DNA of 64,000 nt from Solea solea (Eukaryota > Chordata > Actinopteri > Pleuronectiformes > Soleidae): positions 12,188,938-12,252,937 of the forward strand of contig NC_081154.1 of the NCBI RefSeq assembly GCF_958295425.1, in the 5' to 3' direction. The notes beneath the pieces were generated by a model. The model saw only the letters and a list, made by a program, of their open reading frames with translations. It was not told the origin of the DNA and made no database searches. Each line of letters begins with the position of its first letter. The stretch's first letter is position 1. A program made the translations under genes and the position numbers. Positions 34,906 through 46,862 of the stretch are shown here, piece after piece.

Positions 34906-36027
34906 ATCCATCACATTTCTCTTACTTTCCATGTGTGTTGGACCACCTGTAGCATTCATTTGCCATCAAAACTCAAAAGATGTTTGCCTCTGTAGAACTG
35001 ACCGGACTCCTGATATTATCGTAAAAGGCTCATCCTATGTTAATGGCAAAACTTCACAGAATCAGGTGATTGTACACTTTACTGTCATTATTTTATCTAA
35101 TAGCACCTACACAAAAATGCCGTGGCATGCGACACGAACACACAAACGAGTGATGAGCAAAGCAGTTGTTTTCTATGTGTAACTGAGTCATTAATTAAAA
35201 AGATTAGTTCAGTACTTCCTGCATGACCAGAGCACAGACTCTGTCTGACACAGTCACTGAATTAAAATACGGCTGAACAGGTTGTGATTTAAACACAATC
35301 ACCGGCTTTCAACAGTGCTGTCGCTAAATACACCAGACTTAGAAATGTCCTTATTAAATGTTGGAGATTAACACATGTTTTCAGGATTTTTACATCTTTT
35401 TAACTGATCTAAAAAATGTTAAAAAAAAAAACAACAAAAACATGTAAACTGCAGCTTATTTAAAAGCTAGAGAAAACATTATATGACTGCTTTCACACGG
35501 TGACTACTACTCCTCATAACCAGTTGCATTTAAGTGCCAACTTCTCCAAGACAATTACTACTATTTCACACTATGTGGGGCAGCCTCGCCCCTCCCCCAC
35601 GCGCATACACTCCGCTTAAAAAGCTATGAGTAAACTAGGACGTATAGTGCTTTGTGCTAATGGTGTGTCTTAAAGTGTTCTAGTTGGCGCCCTGTCGCAC
35701 TCACTGAGGTTAAGTTCACATTGTCTTACCGTCTACATGTGCAAAAACAATTACACGGCACAAAGACGTGCAGGGGAGGCCGAGCGTTTCATGGTGATTA
35801 GGTGTATCTATAAGGTGGCGCGTTTGTAACTACATATGTGGGTGGGCAGGTGGGGGTAAAACTTGAGACAATGCTCCACTTTATGAGCGCACACAGTGCA
35901 CAGAAGCCCTCCCACACAGTCTTTGTTAAGCCTTCTCTCTTGAGCTGGCACTTCAGCCTCCGTGAGCTCGTTGACTCCCACTGGATGCTCTCCACCGTGT
36001 TTCCTGGGTGAGATATACGGTATATAC
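34906..36027. other. Non-coding spacer, no gene found
   Basis: AT-rich with A-rich runs near 35420. No supported feature. Confidence 0.4.
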
Positions 36028-36114
36028 GGGGGGGGGGGGGTCGTCTCTAATACTGTGACATCCGTATCCATTTCTTTTCACATTAGCCTTAGCCCCCCCC
36101 CCCCCCCCCCCCCC
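36028..36114. repeat. Poly-G / poly-C inverted pair
   Basis: A run of 13 G (36028-36040) is followed 52 bases later by a run of 22 C (36093-36114), able to pair as a GC stem or to form quadruplex/i-motif structures. Exact run lengths may carry sequencing error. Confidence 0.85.
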
Positions 36115-37220
36115 ACCACCACCACTTCTCAGCAAAATACAATTTAATCCTATTTCAATTTAAACATCATCCAGTTTCACAGATTAGGAGTTGCGGTATG
36201 TGTCAAATGTCTGTGTTAGAATTTAGAAAAGAAGTGAAGATTTACTCACAACGTGTATAAATGATATTAACCCAAACTGTCCTCTTTTTTAATATGCGCC
36301 CTATTTGTGATGATGAGGAGCATATTGATATTGTTTACATTCTCTATAAGATGCAGAGACCTTGTTATAGCAAGGGTAGGTTTCTATAACAACCATACAT
36401 CATAATGAAGCAGAGATGCTACATTATGAAATGACACATAGGAAGTGCCGTATAGGAAGGGATGTGGAATCTATTTACCGCACGAGTTTGGTTTAAGGTC
36501 TGATGAATCCACTGACCGACAAACAGTAATTATATGAAGATGATTGGCACTTTTATTGATATACTTGATATTTTAAATGAATTCATATTGTACATAGAAA
36601 TAGAGGCATCTAGTGGCTTTTTTATTCCACTATATCCACACAAATGCCAACAGGGTGAGTAGACATTATGTGTGGTGCAGTTTTTTAAGGGTTTGCTTGC
36701 TCAATGGGAAATGAGGAATGCAGCCATTCTCTCAAAACGTACAACACAAATAGATGCACTGGGTGGGAGGATGAGAGAAATGGGGGGTGAAAAAAGAAAG
36801 TTGAACGACTGACAAACAGGGCTCGGTCCGTCTCGTGAAAACGAACACCGGTGGTTTTAATTTACTGACTGCATTAGTCAGCTCCTCTTCAACCGAGCTT
36901 TGGTGTTGTTTCGTTGGCAGCTGCAAAAGTTATTAATGGAGCAATAACAGGAGGCAAGTCTGGGCACAGAATATTCTATTCTCACTCAGATTGTGTAATG
37001 ATTTTCCAAGAAAAGGGAGGGCTGCCTCCTATTTCTCATGGCAGTTTTTTTTTTTAATGGAGTTGCGAGGGGAGGAGGTGACAGAAAACCCTGCTCTTTG
37101 GGTTGATTGACTGCGGCTATATCTTTCACCAGTGAGAGTCTATGCAGATGAAAAAAGGCTGTATTTTCATAGCAGATATGAACCAACAGGGATGGGTCAG
37201 ATGACTGTGAAATGCTGTCA
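36115..37220. other. Non-coding spacer, no gene found
   Basis: Nothing recognised beyond short homopolymers. No exon supported. Confidence 0.4.
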
Positions 37221-37380
37221 CTTATTTATTCATCGTCTGCCGCTTTATCCTCCACATGAGGGTTGCAGGGCTGCTGGTGCCAATCCCAGCTGATATAGGG
37301 GTGAGAGGCAGGGTACACCCGGAGAAAACCCACACACACACACACACACACAGGGACAACATGCAAACTCCACACAGAAT
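37221..37380 (+). repeat. Teleost interspersed repeat ('ggtgccaatcccagctga' family), copy 2
   Basis: Contains 'gccgctttatcctccacatg', 'gctggtgccaatcccagctg' and ends 'acatgcaaactccacacaga', with an internal (CA)n at 37332-37351. The middle of the unit is deleted relative to the copy at 37643. Confidence 0.7.
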
Positions 37381-37642
37381 GTGTCTAATCTTCAGCCAAC
37401 TTTAAGTTTAATTACTCCTGATAAGACACAATCGAGGCACCTTTCAAGGTTCCCTCATTAGATACCAAGGCGCCAGGCATCTGGACCAGATACACTATCT
37501 CTGACTCCAGAATTTCCATCTTTGGTGGTCACACCTGATAATCAGAAATATCTGTAACAGAAAGGAAATGATTGGATGATGAACCAGTAACCTTCTTTCT
37601 GTGAGGCAACAGTGCAATATGTGTAATCCATTGGATTGCGAA
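37381..37642. other. Spacer between two repeat copies
   Basis: Single-copy-looking DNA of about 260 bases separating two direct copies of the same repeat. No gene. Confidence 0.4.
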
Positions 37643-37912
37643 ATCCATCCATCCATCTATCTTCTACCGCTTCATCCTCCACATTAGAGTCACAGGGGTG
37701 CTGGTGCCAATCCCAGCTGACATAGGCTACACCCTGGACAGGTCGACAGTCCAACACAGAGGCTACACAGAGACAAGCAACTATCAACTCTCACACTCAC
37801 ACCAATGGGAGTGTCTAATTTGCCTAATCCCCAAATCTGCATGTTTTTGGACTGCGACAGTAAACCAGAGAACCTGGAGAAAACCAATACACACATGGGG
37901 AGAACATGCAAA
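37643..37912 (+). repeat. Teleost interspersed repeat ('ggtgccaatcccagctga' family), copy 3
   Basis: The most complete copy: (ATCC)n start, 'cttctaccgcttcatcctcc', 'ggtgccaatcccagctgaca', 'aggtcgacagtccaacac', 'gcatgtttttggactgcgac' and end 'ggggagaacatgcaaa'. Same orientation as the copy at 37221. Confidence 0.75.
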
Positions 37913-40900
37913 GGCCCTTGTTACTGTATCCTTTGGGGCCCAAATGTTCTGGCCGCACAATTTTGGAAAAGAAAAGTTTGAGAAACCCTATCAAGCCATT
38001 GCTATCAATATTAACCATACAATTGTGGCAGACACAAATGAGCAAGAGGAAAGAGGATCAAGCAGAAAACCGAAGCTACAGCCTAGTTAACTAGGTTGGA
38101 ATTTGAAGCAGTTTTACAGAAACCTTTCTTTTGGCAAATCTTGGAGCTATTTTGAAGAACCAACTGTGTCTTGCAAGTTCCATCTTGACTATCTATCCAT
38201 CTATGCTGTTTATTTATAGAAAAGCACTTGCCTATGACTGCCTGGTTGCTTAATAGGAACTATTACATGTTTTTCAGATGTAATCTGGATGTATTCATGT
38301 ATTCATATTTTATGACCCGATTACAAAATCCCCTTAACCGTCACTACCTCGAGAGCATTCACCTGCTTCGTTGCGTGTATATCCAAACTGCAACTTTAAA
38401 CACAGCTATAAAAAGCACTGAAACGTGTAACCCAGTCTCTGAGAAAAAGCACCTTTGCTGTAACGCACATTAAATGCTGCATAAAGCGGAGCGTGTTGAC
38501 ACAGCATAAATAATGTAAAGGGCACCTTAATTAGCCTCCACATCAGCATAAAATAAACACACATTAAGATGAACATTTCCAAATATTCCTTACTTTAATG
38601 CGACCGAGTACAAATCAATACAAATATAAGCCGGTCTTCACTACTTTTTTTGCCACAGGCCGTTGTATTGATTCTATGCATGAGCCCGCAGAGTTATCAC
38701 AAGACAAATTGCACAGACTTGAATTGACAATGCTTTTATGAGGAGCGCTTCATTGATTTCTGGCTAGTGGCTGTGTTTGGTTCCCTTATACAGAAGAGGG
38801 ATGGTTGCTTTATGGAGAGACACACACAGTGAGGCTTATTCTAATTGCCTTATTGCCTTATTGTGTTCCACTGGCAGTTTATGCAGCGCCGTGTCAGGGA
38901 GTTAAAGTTAGTGACTGTTCCTCGGATGTACTCGCCGTCTCCCTCGACCGTGTCTGAGACCTGTGGGGGGAATAGCACCGGGTTGCAACTTTTCCAGGGG
39001 AAATGACGTGTCAGCGAAAATGTGTCCCGCAGTGTGAGGCTTGACACTGCAGTGACAGCGCAGCAATATTTCCCCCTCTTGTTTCAGAACAAATTACTAG
39101 CAGCATGACATCAGAGGGCTCGTCGTGCACCGAGACCCTCTCCTCTCTCCCTCTCCCTCTCACACACACCATGAACTTCTAGTAGTCGGCTCTCCAGGTG
39201 GAAGAAGAGTCTCGCTGTGAGACAGGCTCCTGTGTGAATTTCATTGTTTTCATTTTCTTTGGTATTTCCCCCCAAAAATATGAAAAACCTGCCTCTGGTG
39301 TCATTTATATCAACTGTGATTCATTTCAAATTTTGATGTCTTTGCATTTTTAGTGTAAATATTCATTTAGCTTATCACTGCGCACTTTTTATTTTAATTT
39401 ATTTTTAGAAACATGAAGAGTAGTTATTATTAGTTAATAATAATATTATTATTATTATATTGTTTTAAAAGGAGTGAAAAGTTTAATATTGTGAGGCATT
39501 AAAAGGCAAAATGCAATTACTTTCATTTATAACTTGATTATAGGATGGCCACTTCCAGGAAATCACAGGCTTTTTCCCTACATTTTACAACAAATAACAC
39601 CATTATCATTAAACAGGCTTTAACTGTGATAATTTATAATATGGAAACATATTTTATGATAGACTGTATGTGTGGGTAATACAGGAAATTCCTCTACAGT
39701 GATTTTTAAGTGTGTTTTTTACAGTAAAATCCAGGAAAATACTGCTAAATTACAGTTATTACGACTACGTTACCATATGACGACTGTGAAGTTACAGTAA
39801 AATTCAGTATTTATACAGTAAAACACTTCTATATCACAGTAACATGAAATAAATGTGAAGTTAAAGTACACAGCTACATTGTTTTCTTTAAAAAAAAAAG
39901 AAAAAAAAAGTGAGTTTTGTCTCTGCACCATTTTTCTTTTCCACAGGGTTTTAAAGCAGAGCGTTGCCTGCTATGAATCTGGGGTTTTTTTTGTTGATTT
40001 TTTTTTTTTTTTTTTTTGGCTGTATGGAATAAAGCAGCATTCTGAGGGGGAGTACTGTCATGCATCACACACCAGGAGGAGCAGTGAAACAAACAGGGCC
40101 AGATTCATCAAACAGACGGAGTTGCACAGCAGGATCGGGGAACGTTAGGTGTTAATCAAAGTTGAGCGGCTAAACTTGTTTTATTCCAAAGGGAGAGAGA
40201 AGGGGAAGAACACTACACATCACATATTGTAATCTGTCCTGCTCAGAGAAAAGGGGGAACATAAAACCTTGGCTGACGTATTGTTGTATGTACGCATGGG
40301 ATAATGTAACATAAATGTGTAAAGACGTGGGAAATGGATAGTCGCAAAACAAAAGTGACAAAATGTTGCCAGTTTTCTAATATGACCCCATATTTTAAGA
40401 ATTCAAACAAGCACCGCTGACTCAGTCAGTTTTGCATATTCTGCATTAAAAAGAAAAAAAATGCCGTGCCACCCAGTCACTCTGGCTTATTTGTTTTTAA
40501 GTCCTGCAGACTTTGATGTGGCCTGTAATCTTGCCCTGTCTATTAGGATATTCGGAACAAAGCAGAGCGTAAATTAGTAGAGAAGCCAACATCCAAGTCG
40601 CTTTTTTGAAAAAGTCTGCAGCCCCTAATTGGATGAATGGATTTATTTTTGTTTTTTTGGAACAAACATGGCAAGTCTTCCATTTAATCTCCATGGGCCC
40701 CTCATCCTCCCTCCCCACCCACTCACCAGATTGATTGTATCTAATACTAGACAATGGCATCAATGAATTCAAGTAGTTTTTCCCACTTCTCTCTGGGGCA
40801 GACAAGAAAGAGGATCATTTGCATGCAGGTGACATGTTCAAATGGGGCAAGGCGAGATGAATCAAAATGCAAGTCAACATTTTCCTAATGCATTGACCTA

Positions 40901-41070
40901 ATTATGCACCCATCTTCCTGCCTTCCTTTTCTCCCCCCACATGGGCTTCTCATATTCCATTTAAACATTATTCAGGGCTGGTTGTGATGAAAAGGTCTGT
41001 GCTGATTCACTGAATCAAAGTTTCCCTGACTTAAATTGAATTTACTAGAAGCATCAGTGTGTATTTAAAA
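37913..41070. other. Non-coding spacer, no gene found
   Basis: 39710-39850 carries five worn repeats of the phrase 'acagtaaaa/acagtwa', as in some fish miniature elements. A17-T23 homopolymers occur near 39890 and 39995. A weak terminal-exon-like frame lies at 38850-38960 on the minus strand. No defended gene. Confidence 0.45.
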
Positions 41071-41077
41071 AATCTCA

Positions 41078-41764
41078 GATTGGATGGATGGATGGAAGTA
41101 AGAAGGCAGGTAGATAGGTAGGATGGAGGGATGGATGTAGGTAGGTAGGAGGGATGGATGGATGGATAGAGGAATGGGTGGATGTAGGTAGGTAGGTAGG
41201 TAGGTAGGTAGGTAGGTAGGTAGGTAGGAGGGATGGATGGATGAATAGAGGAATGGATGGATGTAGGTAGGTAGGTTGGATGGATGTAGGTAGGTAGGTA
41301 GGTGGGATCGAAGGATGGTAGGTAGCTAGGTAAGTAGGTAGGTAGCTAGGTAGGTGGGATGGATGATGGAGGTAGGTAGGACGGAGGGATAATGGATGGA
41401 TGTAGGTGGGTAGGTAGGATGGAGGGATGGATGGATGTAGGTAGGTAGGTAGGTAGGATGGATGGATGGATGGATAGAGGAATGGATGGATGTAGGTAGG
41501 TAGGTAGGATGGAGGGATGGAGGTAGGTAGGTAGGTAGATGGGATGGAAGGATGGTAGGTAGGTAGGTAGGTAGGTAGCTAGGTAGGTGGGATGGATGGA
41601 TGATGGAGGTAGGTAGGACGGAGGGATAATGGATGGATGTAGGTGGGTGGGTAGGTAGGTAGGTAGGTAGGATGGAGGGATGGATGGATGTAGGTAGGTA
41701 GGTAGGTAGGATGGAGGGATGATGGATGGAGGAATGGATGAATGGATGTAGGTAGGTAGGTAGG
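41078..41764. repeat. Tetranucleotide array (GGTA/GGAT/GGAG), about 690 bp
   Basis: Mixed GGTA, GGAT and GGAG units in long blocks. A longer text starting 'agctaggtaggtgggatgga' occurs at 41344 and again at 41577, giving a superimposed period of 233 bases. The long minus-strand open frame across it (YLPTYLHPS-type repeats) is an artefact of the absence of stops in the unit. Confidence 0.9.
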
Positions 41765-43505
41765 AGAAAAGAAAATGTAAATGTGTTATAAAAAAAACAA
41801 TAAAAGGTAAATATAAGGTGCAGTAAAATATGACAGCTGTTGCAACATTAGTTGCAGTACACTGCTGAGAGTCTTTTATTGTACTTCCTATCCAGGGTGC
41901 TTCTAAGGTTTGAACATATCGCCTTACATCCTCATCCCGACCACTGTGACCACAACACAAAAACCTGGTGGTTCAGCAGGAGACTACACTCATGGAGACC
42001 AAACAAGCAACAAAGAGCACACACAGAGTCATGATCGAGGAGCGTTGATCCCTCAGGAACTGTAAATTACGTTGATAGAAAATCACCACACAGATGCTAA
42101 GCTGTGGAGAAAACATTGTTGAATGTGAAATACTGAGTCTCGTGACTAAAAGGCAGGTGGTAGATCTTGGATTTATTCAGGGTACTTTTGCAGAGTATGG
42201 ATAAAAAATGTTGCAGCTATTTTCCTGAACCTGTGATACATGAAGACACATTTAAGTAGAACAAGAAGAATCTTTGTTATTCATCAACTACAGATATTTG
42301 TGCTGCATTCTAGATCGGAAACTTGTATAATATTGTGAAATGCAGCTGCATTTGTTTTAGTATGTGACAGTCTTATCACATCGGTGGAAGGCTGATGGAG
42401 ACGAGAGACTAAATGAGAAGACAAAAGGAGCAAAGGAAAAAAACTAAATGTTGCAGTCATTGCTACCACCCTCCTCCGCTGTCTGGGCTGAAGCTAAAAT
42501 GAGAATGACCTAATCATACAACCAGACAAATCATCATAAATGACATGATATTAACTCTGCCAGACAGCTGTATTGTTTGTTTTTTTCCTTCGGTAGTTCT
42601 GCATTTTGCTTTAGTTTGTGCTTTTTTTTTGCCCTTGTTATCTGGCCCTTCAGACTCTGAGGCAGAGGAGCAGAAAGATGGCAGTAAATCATTCTGTACG
42701 ACGCCACAGGCAAGGGCTCTTTTTTTTATTTTTATTTTTTTTTCCCCTTCTGCTCATTGTACCTTCATACCAGACTCAGTGTCTCAGCAGGACACCACTC
42801 CCTTCTGCTCTGGCGCAGACCCACCATACTCTAGGGGCTGAGGTTAGTGGACAACCACCCACTTCAGATTGTGTCAGCACCACCCGCAGGCATCCAGGCC
42901 ACTTCACTACAGAAACAAAGATGGTCGCCTCACAGTCACAGTCACTGAAGGATGCAGAGGTTGGTTTCCGACCTTTTCATCCAAAGTAAACTCACATGGT
43001 CCAAACACTTATATCACAGCCTGTTAGAAGTTTAGCAACTGTTTTTAAATGTTTGTAGAACACTAAGAAAATGTCACAAACAACATCGTCAAATAAAGTG
43101 CAGGAAAGTGAAAACATGTGAAAAATGTTCACAAAATTAACAATGCGTCACTTACTGCATGTTAAAAAATACTGAAACAGCTACATTATATATACATATT
43201 GAATTAAATTGTGATTATTTTGACGATATGAGAGGAAATGGTCATTTTCGCATAATTATTCTAATTTTCATTTGAATAATTAACATATTTAAAATGAATA
43301 CAATGTAATATCTGTGCAGATCTGTGAATTACAAAGATGCTAAGTCTGTAGCGTACCATGTGTATAGGTCAGGACAATATTTAATCTAAAATGGTAATTT
43401 GACACATTTTGGCTTTCAGAAATATTGCACTTCCTGGGATTTGAAATTAATCGGAATTGTTTTAAGGCACGTTAACTAAGACATTAGAGATCCATGTATT
43501 AAATC
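41765..43505. other. Non-coding spacer, no gene found
   Basis: T-rich homopolymers near 42620 and 42720. Open frames here overlap low-complexity DNA. Nothing recognised. Confidence 0.4.
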
Positions 43506-43664
43506 AGGGGTATCAAAAAATAGGGCCCGTGGGCCAGAACTGGCCCTCCAGTGGGTCCAATCTGGCCCTCAGGATGAATTTGTGAAAATTTCACACCTTC
43601 ACTTCACACAATCTAATAATGTGAAATCCTATATTTTTCAGATCCAGATACCTACACACACACG

Positions 43665-43697
<33 letters not shown>

Positions 43698-43918
43698 GCA
43701 CACACACACACACACACACGCACACACGCACACACACACACACACACGTGTAAATGGTAAACTTAGGCATAATATTGTTGAAATTGCACCTTTTTAGGTT
43801 GTTTATAATATGTTTTGTAAAAAGATGCTTCATTAAATGTAAAGTCCTTGTTGTCTATAGGCTATTATGCTATTACTTTACTGGTCCACCCAACTTGAGA
43901 TGTGTGGCAGCCCTGTAT
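43506..43918 (-). mobile_element. hAT-type element, inverted copy of the 9102 family
   Basis: Starts CAGGGGTATCAAAAA and reads 'gggccagaactggccc', 'gtccaatctggccctcagga' and 'gatgaatttgtgaaaatttc', the reverse complement of the mmp21 intron 2 element. It continues with 'ggcataatattgttgaaatt', 'gtaaagtccttgttg' and a worn right end 'cagccctgta'. A CA array of about 90 bases interrupts it. Confidence 0.75.
43655..43747. repeat. (CA)n microsatellite with CG interruptions
   Basis: About 45 CA/CG units inside the hAT-type element at 43506. The interruptions (ACGC) are scattered and make it an imperfect, Z-DNA-prone run. Confidence 0.95.
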
Positions 43919-46825
43919 TAAATGATGTAGTGTGTGACTTTTAAATGTAAAAAAACAAACAAAAAAACCTTACATTTAGAGCATGTAACAGACAGTTCAC
44001 GCAATGTTTTCGCTGTTCCATGGTATAATGGTGTTTAAACCTTGTGTCGCCTAGCAACACTTACGCGCTGCATACAGGTAGTGATTATTTTATGTCAACA
44101 CAGAGCGAGACAACAACAGCAACACAGTGCGAGGAAAGCGACGCAGCTGCAAACAGGTTCAAGAAGCGCCCAATTCTTGAGCAGTAGAATTTGGCTAAAA
44201 AAACTCAGCGTGTTCGGCAGTTTGATGGGATAAATGCGTCTTGCCGCCGCCCGCCCCTGCGCTGCTGGCGTATATATACACACACACAAAGACTTCCTCA
44301 GTCATCCGAATAATGTTCAATTTTTTTTGCTCACAAAGACCAAACAGAGGCAGAATAATAGCATCATCAACAACAACCAAAAGTCACGCACTGCGGCTTT
44401 AAGAGTGACACAAAATGGCCCCGTGTTGGTGAAAATTTAAATTAGACTTGTTAGCACAACAAAAGCCATATATTGTATTGTGCACAGCAATCGGGCTTAT
44501 TGGCAATACCCAAAAATAGCTGAGTCCTGTTTTATGGTTGTGTCGTCTCATTTGAGCAGAAATGGCCCAGTGAGCCTTTGAGGTAAAATGTTGTGCTTTG
44601 AAAAGGGATGAGTTTCAATTACAGCCCAGTGTCTTTAAACGAGGAGACGCACATCACATCGAAGACGCGTGGATGTTTATGACTTTAGAGTGCTGTGATA
44701 AAGAAGCCCCTTTCATTTTTTTGCAATATTGCCACAATACCTAATTTGTTCCTCAGGCAAGCCATTGGATTTGTTTTGTGTTTTTTTTTTTATCTTTAGT
44801 TTTGACATGTTGTTGTTCATGAGGAGAGCAAAAGAAATATCCCATTAACAGGCTCTCTCCTATCTGCCTACATAAATCACTGACATGGAAATGAAACTGT
44901 TGTGTCAGAAAAGGGAGATGGATGGAGGAATACAAATGCAAAAACCGTACGTACACACATTCATCCCTGGTTCACATAAAGACGCGACAGCAATTGGAAC
45001 AACTTCTGAGTCGACGCTGAAGAATGCAACAAAACGTCTTAAGTGATTTAACCAGGGGGGAAAGAATCTATCTATGAGACGACTCGTGTACATAATCACA
45101 TCTGAGTTGAATTCTTTTCACACGATGGCAGCGTCTGTTAATCAATGTGGGCCAAAATTGTCTATTTTTAAAGTGTGACAAAGTATAATAGATTTGTGAT
45201 AACCACGACAACAGCTCTGTTTGTCTTTCTTTTCTATTTGACTGACAAAACGACCTACAACACAGAGATACTGGGGGAGCAAAGTCTGAAAGTTTTCTTT
45301 TCATTATTTCCTCAGTGTTTCTCTTCATCACACCTATTTCACATGGTGGACTATACTTCCCATATGCCTCAGCTTTGTTGCTATGGAGAGGAGGCCGCTC
45401 ACATCAGAGATGGAGCTAATTCTGAAAATTTAGAAGCTATTTGGAACTGTTCAATGTGATTAGGTTGCTGCAGGAGCTATTGCTAAAAGGTAAAATGAAT
45501 AAACTTTGTTTGTTAGACAAATTATTTGAAGACAGATCACATGCAGAGCTAAGTTTAGAGTGAGCTCAGACAACAATAGGATAACAATAATCTTTGGCTG
45601 TTCAGAAAAGAAAATATTGTTGACCTGTGTCACCTTGACTTGTGTGCGCTCATTTCATTTATTATTCTTTGTAAATCTGAACAACTGGCACAGTTTGATT
45701 TGAGGACGTGACTTGTTGTGGGTGAACAATGACAATAAAGTTCTCGAATTAAGAATTACATAGCTTTAGTTACATCAATAAGACATAAATAAAACATATA
45801 AATAAATATTGTTATACAAGGTACGATTGGAGTCTTGTTGTTACAGTATCCACATATATTGCACAATGTGGACATCATTTCCTATTTATGTCATTATAGA
45901 AACAAAATCAGTTGTATTTATCACTGCAATTGGGTAAATGCAATTTTAAGGTGATTGGGATTGATTTATCTAATGACTTTCAATTGCTTTTTTATACATA
46001 TATACATTCCTGTATATTCCTAAAGCTTATAACGGGGTTACCTTTTGTTTCAGTGACACACAAGCATGTAATTACTGATCTCTCTGCCCGTTTGTTCAAG
46101 ATAAATTCATATATTGACCCGATGGCTTTACAGAAAAGCTCAAATCATGGCTCATTGTTCCACACACCTCCCCAAGGAGCAGCTGACATTTCTCTTAACT
46201 GTATCACGTCGTCCTCGCGGAGCTCCTCCGTCGCTGCACAGCTCTCTGTTTTTTGGGGGGGATGTTTGACCTGTAGCACATATTTATCTTCAAATATGAC
46301 ACAATCTGAGAGGCGCTCTGATGAACTCTAGGAGATCGCAGCTGCGAAAACAGCCCACTGACGACGCCCACAGAGCCCACGAGGCACTCAGATCCTTTCA
46401 AGAAGCAGGAAATATGACTCTGCTGAGACCCGATGCTTATGTGCGCCTGCAGCAAAGCAAATCTGGATATAAACAAAGCACTTAATTGAGATAAGTAGTT
46501 GCATTTACCTAATCTTAGCAGCTTTTGGTCGTACACCAGTAATTATAATATCACTTCAGAACATGCAGGTACACTTCAAATGAATTCTGTTAACACCAGT
46601 GATTGGCTGGAACACAAGCTCCGCTGATCCCTCTCACAGCTTAAAAATAGTGCATGTAATTTGTTTATTTTTTGAGAGCAAAAATTGTTTTTTGTTTTTG
46701 TTTTTTTTTTTAGTCTGAAGAGGACAAAAAGCATAAAAGTAACATGTACAAGCAGGAAATAATAATAATACTACAAAGCAACTAAGGTAAATAGCTTGAG
46801 CCGGTAGAAAGCGCACAAACACGCT

Positions 46826-46827
<2 letters not shown>
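43919..46827. other. Non-coding spacer, no gene found
   Basis: Short CA run at 44278-44287. The remainder is AT-rich with no supported exon. 44530-44700 is repeat-poor. Confidence 0.4.

Positions 46828-46861
<34 letters not shown>
46828..46861. repeat. (CA)n microsatellite
   Basis: About 16 CA units, uninterrupted. Confidence 0.95.

Positions 46862-46862
<1 letters not shown>

Noticed and set aside
41346..41960. 204-codon minus-strand open frame rich in YLPTYLHPS
   Set aside because: It is the tetranucleotide array read in a frame without stops; there is no domain or splice context.
43582..43833. Overlapping open frames across the CA array
   Set aside because: They are microsatellite translations (THTHTH / CVCVCV) inside a transposon copy.
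45912..46331. 139-codon plus-strand open frame
   Set aside because: No recognisable domain; starts in AT-rich DNA without promoter or splice support.
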